Shown here piece after piece: positions 57,901 through 64,000 of a stretch of 64,000 nt of DNA (the stretch's first letter is position 1; every line of letters starts with the position of its first letter). The stretch lies in the NCBI GenBank assembly GCA_013433145.1, contig CM024189.1, forward strand, positions 6,378,001 through 6,442,000. The letters are read 5' to 3'. A program made the translations under genes and the position numbers. Source of the DNA: Ascaris suum. Its lineage: Eukaryota; Nematoda; Chromadorea; Rhabditida; Ascarididae. The notes beneath the pieces were generated by a model. The model saw only the letters and a list, made by a program, of their open reading frames with translations, searched no databases and was not told the DNA's origin.

Positions 57901-60900
57901 TGGAAGCGTTGTTTCAAATCGATTAAGTGTTTTATTTATTTTGCAAATGCCATATCCAACTTAGCTGTTTTCTTTAGGTGATTATTTCTTTATTTAGTTC
58001 ATGCAAACAAAACATCCGGGCTGGCTCTAAGTCTAGTGAAATCTTTAAAGTGGTCTTTTCTATTTTCACTAAGGCTTTTGGCTTTAGTTGTTTTCTGTGG
58101 TAAGGGAATGGTATTCAGTGAGGTCTCAGGAGATCAACATTCTCTGGCATCTGTTCGCATTCTGTTAGGTAGACTTAAGTTTTTTCATATGGTTGCTCGT
58201 TATTTCAATTGTAGAAATATAGATTTCACTTCCCCTATTAATATTAGACTTCGGTTGACGTTATCCGATTGTGTCCGTGACATCGATCTTGTTGATGCGT
58301 TCATTAGCTGAGGTAACCGTTCGGCTCCTTGATCGGTCTTGTTTGCCTGGGTATCAGTTTTACATCATGTTTATAACGCATCCATTTTGAATGATATACG
58401 GTGTGGTACGCAGGCTCATCTCGATAACAGTGCTCATGCGGATACGGAATTTGTGGCATTCGACTATCATGCCCAGATGAAACTCTCAAAGAATGCGATC
58501 GATATTTTACGCAATAAACTCATTCCTTTTCTCGACAGATTCTCGTTTTTCTGCATTAAAGACTCCAAAGTATTGAGGTATGTTACAGATTAGAGCTGAT
58601 TGTTTGCGTTAGAAGCTTATTGAATTAGAAGTTGTTTTATTTTAAAATGAAGCAAGGTTTATTGTTTGTTGATGATGAACCCTATTAGGTCACGAATAAC
58701 CGACAAATCCTCGCGAACAAAATCATCTGTTTAACTTTTTTGTTGCTAGAGAAGTCCATAGAATGAGGTCAGTGATGTGTGCTGTATGTACGGTGTGCAT
58801 CGAGGAGTGCTTGCCTTGAGTTGATGTAGGTGGTGGGTGGCTTCATATTTGGAAAAGCGATTTTAGTTCATCGGGTGACAAGAACGCCAAAAAAGATAAT
58901 GGAACCAATTTTTTGCGCTTTTTTTACATCACACTGGGCATTAGGGTTCCGTTGTATGTTTGCTTCTCGGTGTGTTCGTTTTTATATATTTGTATAGGTC
59001 TGGATGGCACCTTGCAATTGCATTTCATCATGGGACAAGTCATTGATTATTTTGAATTGAATGCTTAAGCGGCTTTCAGTTTGAACCTTTTATCATTCTC
59101 TGTTGTTTATTAGTTTCTGACTTGATAGGCCTTTAGATGTTTTGAGACTTTTTTTTTGTTTGCCTACATGTAAAAATCTTCAAGGCATTGGCTAGGAGTC
59201 TAATTGGCAACGTTCAAAGTGAATAGCTGCAATATTATATCGCATCCTCTTTGCTGTCTCATTTCACAGTGATTTTCTAAAGTTTTGTTTTTTTTTAAAC
59301 ATGTCACAACCATAGCTCGTGCCTGGTACATGTATATATCCATGATGGTTATATGCAAGTATCCAGAGAAGTCATGGTTTTTCTAATGACTTGTGGGATG
59401 GTAGGGGGAGGAGGTACAATTGGCCCAAATTTTAGCTGAAGATAAAATGTCTGCGTTAGACCTGGGAATGTGAATGAAAGTGGATTGGAAATGGTGATTT
59501 GAAAATTAATTAGACAATCTGAGTTGATGGTATTTTAGATCTCAATGTGGCATAATTCGTACAAATTGTTTGGATTGCCTTGATCGCACAAATTCTGTTC
59601 AAACGATGATTGGATTGCAGGTGAGTTGTCCCTTCTTCTTTTACTCTCATTCATGAAGTATTCTATAAATTTGAATGTCAGTGATGAGAGCGCATCTAGG
59701 AATATTTTAATGCAATGTATTTATCAAATATCTGTCTTTCATTTCATTTTTCTTTTTCGAAAGTGCGTAATGTCTAAAATAGCAAATCATACCAATAAAG
59801 CTTACAGAAAAATTTGCGGACAATGTTTTATGGTTTTCAAAGTGCCAAACAAGCTCTGTGACCAATGAAGCGTATGATGTTGCCTATATTTGTGCTGTTG
59901 ATTCGTATTTTGCTGCTTTTTTGTTGTTTCATTTAATCGTAGAATTCACTAGGACGATCATTGAAGATAGAAAAGGGACGATGAAATCGATTTAGTTTTG
60001 AGAGAAAGGTTTCTCATTAGGCTGTTCAAAATACGGCTTCTATCGACAATGAACGATTTGTAAATGCGCACCATCCCATCCTTTGGTGTAGGTCGAGAGT
60101 GAGAGAGAATATAAGGTAGAAAGGGAGGAGAAATGCGTATAGTTGATTTTGCACGTTCACTTCTTATCGAGCAGAAAAAGTATTTGTAGATTCTCGGCTC
60201 ACAGCTTCAGTGCTTAAACATTGAGTCAACCAAGGTGAATGTTGCGCTGCGTTTCGAAGAGGCCCTTAAAGATTTGTGGCAGAAGAACGGTGACTCGTGT
60301 AGCGTTGTCTATGCGGGTACTGGAGCCATCGAAGGCAAATCTAAGGTGCTCCTTTACATTTGTAATAGCTTCTTGAGTTGCGTTGCTTGTAATCGGTCAT
60401 TCTTTCTCTTCTTTCTCTCTAATAAGCAACAAGAGTATGCAACTTTCCCTTCCCACTGTGCAGGCACTCCCTTTCTTCACAGTTTCGTAGCGCTTATTAT
60501 GGTTTAGGTATGAAGTTGCACGTGATCGCCCGTAAAGTATGATTTTCTTATTTACTGCTTCGTCTTTTTTTCACTAAGCGGGTTTCTGATAGGGGTCGGT
60601 TTTCATAACTTCGTGGGCTGAGAAGTAGGATAAAGTTTATGCACATTGCATTTATACCGCATGACGCAGTGTTGGGCTGCGCTGTTGATATAACCGTCCT
60701 TCGATTGTTACGGAGGGCCGGTAACTTTTTGCCCCGAGTCGCTGGTTTTTTTCTTATTCAAAAACGAGCCACTTCACACTAACAAGGTTTTGCGATCTAT
60801 GTAGCTTACTTGATTTATGTGTTGTATTCGACCCTTTGCAAGGCAGTGATTTTTCTGATGCCATACTGTAATATTAGGATTTACAAAGGAAGAATGTTGT

Positions 60901-63900
60901 TCTCGTGTCGGTGGCGAAGCATGATAATCGCTACCATCCTTAAAGCAGTTAATCTGACACAGATTTGTGCTGCATTGACTGGGTGGTTGAAATCAGTGCT
61001 CTTTCTGGCACTTGATTGCCGACATCGTTATCCGTTTCCAAAAGCATCAGCTAGAGACGTTCTCTGGGGGTCTCATATGATGCAGAGGGTCAGTGAAAAA
61101 CAATTTTTAATTCATCTCAGCTGCTATATTTTCAGCATTCGCTCTTCCCAATATATCTTGTTGAACCACCCACCTTTAGTAACGCTTTGGCTACGAGTTT
61201 TCTCCGCCAAATCACACAAATCTTCGCTATTCATTGTGTTTCTCAATCCTTCTTTTTGCGATGAAATTATTGTCTTCAGTTTAGCTCTTTCTTGTTTAAT
61301 TTTTTGTTGATATTTGAGTAATATTTAGCTGAAAGATGCGAGTCGATCTTTGGCACGCACCATACAAAACAACTTAATGGACGCATCGAAGCAGGAGTCG
61401 TTTGATATGCTTTTGCTTGGCTCCGCTTATGGAAGTCGTCTTTTTGATCAAGTCGAAAATCTTCTTCCTCCTCTTGTTATAAGAGGTGAAAATTTCTCTT
61501 TTGTTATTGTTTAGCAGATCTTCGACTCTAACTCGGGTTGCTATTTTATTTGTAACGCATCATTTCCTCGTTTCATTGGATTCAGCAACGTATAAATTGA
61601 GAAAAGAAGGTACTACTTGTCTAACCTGCCTGAGCTTGGTGATTACGAGGGGCATGAAAGTGTGTTTGCCAAAGTGGTGGTGATCTGAAAAGAGGATAAC
61701 TTTCCACGGGCATTGCGCAAGGACGGTTGAATGAGTGGGTGCGTATTTTTTCTTCGTGCTTGTATTTTAACGAAAAAGGAAGGCACTGTGTAGCAATTTC
61801 CCTATCATTTTTTTATACTTGGTTTTTGTTGAGTTTAATTTACTCTACCTTGTGATTTAATTGATTCTCCCGGTCGTCAAAAATCGCAGGTTGCGGAACT
61901 GTGCTACGAAATTCTTGAATTGGAATCTATTGAAGAACATCTGTTAGAGTGGTCTTTATCGGAGTTAGTGGTAAGTTCGTGTGATTGAGGCAGTTTACTA
62001 AGCTAGAAAAAGTTTGCTCGGTATTTGAATGTAGTATGCGTTATATTGCTTCCTTGGAAAAGATGAGAGAAAAAGCAGGAATCTCCCCTGCAGAATCTTT
62101 TTCAAAAACGGTTTCCAATGGTTAAACTTATTCCATCTAAACTATAATAAAAGTGAACTCTAAAGATTCGTACTGAAATGCTTTGCTTTTACATTATCAA
62201 GTTTCAAATAAAATAATAATCCTTTTTTTTTTCATCATGCGTTTATGTGTATATAGGTGATATTTGCGCAAATACATGTATAATGAAATATATATGCCAT
62301 TACTTTTACAAAGGTAACTTTTGTTCGATTATCCACTAATATCCGCTTTCCAGAATCGTTCTACATTCACGGTGGGTTTAATGCAAATCTCTTCTTTTCT
62401 TAAATGTTATTGTGAAGATGTCGATAGCATGCTGCATATAATAATTATCTGCTAATTCACGAACGCACAGTGTTTGTTATTGTTAAATATCTGTTTAAAT
62501 GCATGAATGCTACACCTTAATGTTTGCACATTTGCTTCTTTCACACCATTTTCTTTTTGAATAGTGGTATAGTTTTTATTTATTCTCGTGGAAAATATAG
62601 AACTTGCTTTGCGTATAGGTTATTACTTTCGATATGTTGGTTGAAATTTTTGAAGTAAACGAAGCACATGTTGTCCTTACTTTTTTTGTCATATTGAACA
62701 AACACTCGATTTTAATTGTTCGAATTTAATCTAATATCCGGCACCGTCTTTTCTTCGCCATATATATTATACTTAGCACGAAGTTGAACATTGGCATATG
62801 TCATGTTTTCATCACTATTTATCAATTTATCAGCTTATTGGTTTTTGGATTTGTCAATTCCGGGGTTTGTTACTTCTGATTATAAAACTTCTGTCTCCAA
62901 ATGGATTTTATTTTTTCTTACACTTGTGACCATGATTAAGTTTGACCCTTAAACGCATCCTATGTTGAAAGAAGATGCAATTTTGATGTTTTCGTCATTA
63001 CGACTGTTGGAATGATGGACCTCAGGTAGAATTGCATGAGCATTGTGTCAAATGGCGACCGGAAATGAAAAGGTGGATGAAAAGGTTGCACTCGGCGATA
63101 ATGATGCTGGCACTTTTGAGATTTTAATATTCAAATGAACTTGCTCATGTTTGTAATCTTTTGATGAAGCTAAAGTCAATGGATAGCAAAAATTTGTGCC
63201 CTCCACTGGTTTGATAGTTGTTATTTTGTTTTTTTTGAGAGAGAGAGAGAGCTCCTTGTCAGGAGAACATAAATCCCTCCTACTTGATAGCTTCCGTTTC
63301 AGCTACGCTGTCATTTAGCAGGTTTTCATGTTTGTTTGCTTTTGTGGCTGGAATAATGTTGTATTGCTTTTTAATCACCCTTGAAAAGATCCGCTTACAG
63401 AGTGTGATAATGCGGTGGAATGGTTAGTAGAACGAGCCGGTGAGGTAGTTGATGTGGTGCCGCTGACAGTTTTCGTAGGAACGTGGAATGTGAATGGTGG
63501 CAAGAATATGCATAATATCGCTTTCCGAAATCAGGCACCCCTCACCGAGTGGCTCTTCCCGAACGAACAGCTCAGTAAGTCGCTTCCTAAAACGATCGGA
63601 TTTATATCAGGAAAACGTTAGTGAGAAATGAAGTATTGTACTTCTCTTTTCATAACTTCATTGTTCTAAATATAAGCGTTTTTTACATCTCATGTATTCC
63701 TCAAGTTTCCAACCGAATCTTATAATTTCATTGTCTTCCCTCAGTTAAAAGAGTCGGAAAATGTCACTGAAACCTATAATGTAACAGTGAAATATTTCTC
63801 GAACATATGCATGCTTTTCTGTCTCAGCATCTGTCGGCTGTGTATTTTTAGGACCATGTATTCCATCTGCTACCTCCTACCTCTGTCCGCCTCCCATCTT

Positions 63901-64000
63901 CGCAAATTGTCATCGAATTGGTGTTAGATGCTACTGTTTTAACTTCCCATATCGTCCATCTTACTCTGTTAATCCGCATCTGATATTGCTGTTTTCATCC
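51965..64000 (+). CDS. unc-26: Synaptojanin (phosphoinositide phosphatase), 5' part
   Basis: Synaptojanin removes phosphates from phosphoinositides on endocytic membranes, helping clathrin uncoating and synaptic vesicle recycling. Exons: 51965-52088, 53083-53172, 54218-54354, 54537-54670, 55150-55375, 56233-56375, 57608-57704, 58414-58577, 59539-59620, 60190-60345, 61329-61475 (or 61485), 61890-61970 and about 63401-63574. The SAC domain spans exons 1-11, with [38 protein letters not shown] and the catalytic [15 protein letters not shown]. Its C-X5-R runs from C382 to R388, so the SAC phosphatase should be active. The last exon opens the inositol 5-phosphatase domain ([12 protein letters not shown]). 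The rest of that domain and the proline-rich tail lie beyond the window. The join between the SAC and 5-phosphatase exons is uncertain; a short exon at 63026-63072 ([15 protein letters not shown]) may also belong. Donors GTGGGT and GTCTTT are needed at two exons. Confidence 0.95.
54062..54083 (+). repeat. G-rich tract
   Basis: A run of about 13 G followed by a second block of G lies in the synaptojanin intron between 53173 and 54217. It has quadruplex potential and is otherwise simple sequence. Confidence 0.75.
63237..63251 (+). repeat. Short GA microsatellite
   Basis: About seven GA units lie in the synaptojanin intron just before the 5-phosphatase exon. It is a purine tract with no visible coding role. 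Confidence 0.7.

Noticed and set aside
60810..61310. 166-codon + strand ORF in a synaptojanin intron
   Set aside because: It lies between two well-supported exons, has no splice borders in phase and shows no protein-like motif; chance openness in a long intron is more likely.

Overview
The window looks like nuclear DNA of a nematode. It is AT-rich, its genes are broken by many introns of a few hundred bases up to 2.8 kb (one up to about 6 kb), acceptors are mostly TTTTCAG-like, and several start codons lie 2-14 bases after an acceptor, as expected for spliced-leader trans-splicing. The proteins resemble nematode families most closely. Long introns and parasite-like families would fit a spirurid or ascarid-type worm, but the species cannot be read from the sequence. 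I rebuilt exons by hand from splice signals, reading phase and family knowledge; no search was run.

Layout. 1-1.0 kb: last two exons of an unidentified coiled-coil protein (+). 1.47-2.95 kb: a complete four-exon gene for a 147-residue protein of unknown function (+). 4.15-11.75 kb: a Cys-loop ligand-gated ion channel subunit (-), nine exons, with a PAR motif before M2 that predicts anion selectivity. 11.75-15.6 kb: intergenic, holding a frameshifted coiled-coil fragment. 15.64-25.50 kb: a complete sphingosine-1-phosphate lyase gene (-), 13 exons, 568 residues. 25.5-30.2 kb: divergent intergenic region. 30.24-48.68 kb: a large secreted-protein gene (+) with a signal peptide, Cys-rich PAN/Apple-like exons, a long Glu/Lys-rich segment and two thrombospondin type 1 repeats. 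Its introns hold a probable nested antisense gene (35.2-36.5 kb), a decayed non-LTR retrotransposon (about 41.0-42.5 kb), two long (TA)n arrays and one arm of a 0.44-kb inverted repeat pair. 51.97 kb to the end: synaptojanin (+), with the whole SAC phosphatase domain and the start of the inositol 5-phosphatase domain; the gene runs off the window.

Functional links. Sphingosine-1-phosphate lyase and synaptojanin both act on membrane lipid signals, and synaptojanin and the channel are neuronal in most animals. Nothing in the sequence shows that these genes are co-regulated; they are separated by kilobases and lie on different strands. The most unusual structures are the inverted repeat pair that brackets the last two exons of the PAN/thrombospondin gene, the nested antisense exons, and coding-like fragments that match no gene I recognise. 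I found no CRISPR array, rRNA or convincing tRNA, and no clearly new biological system.
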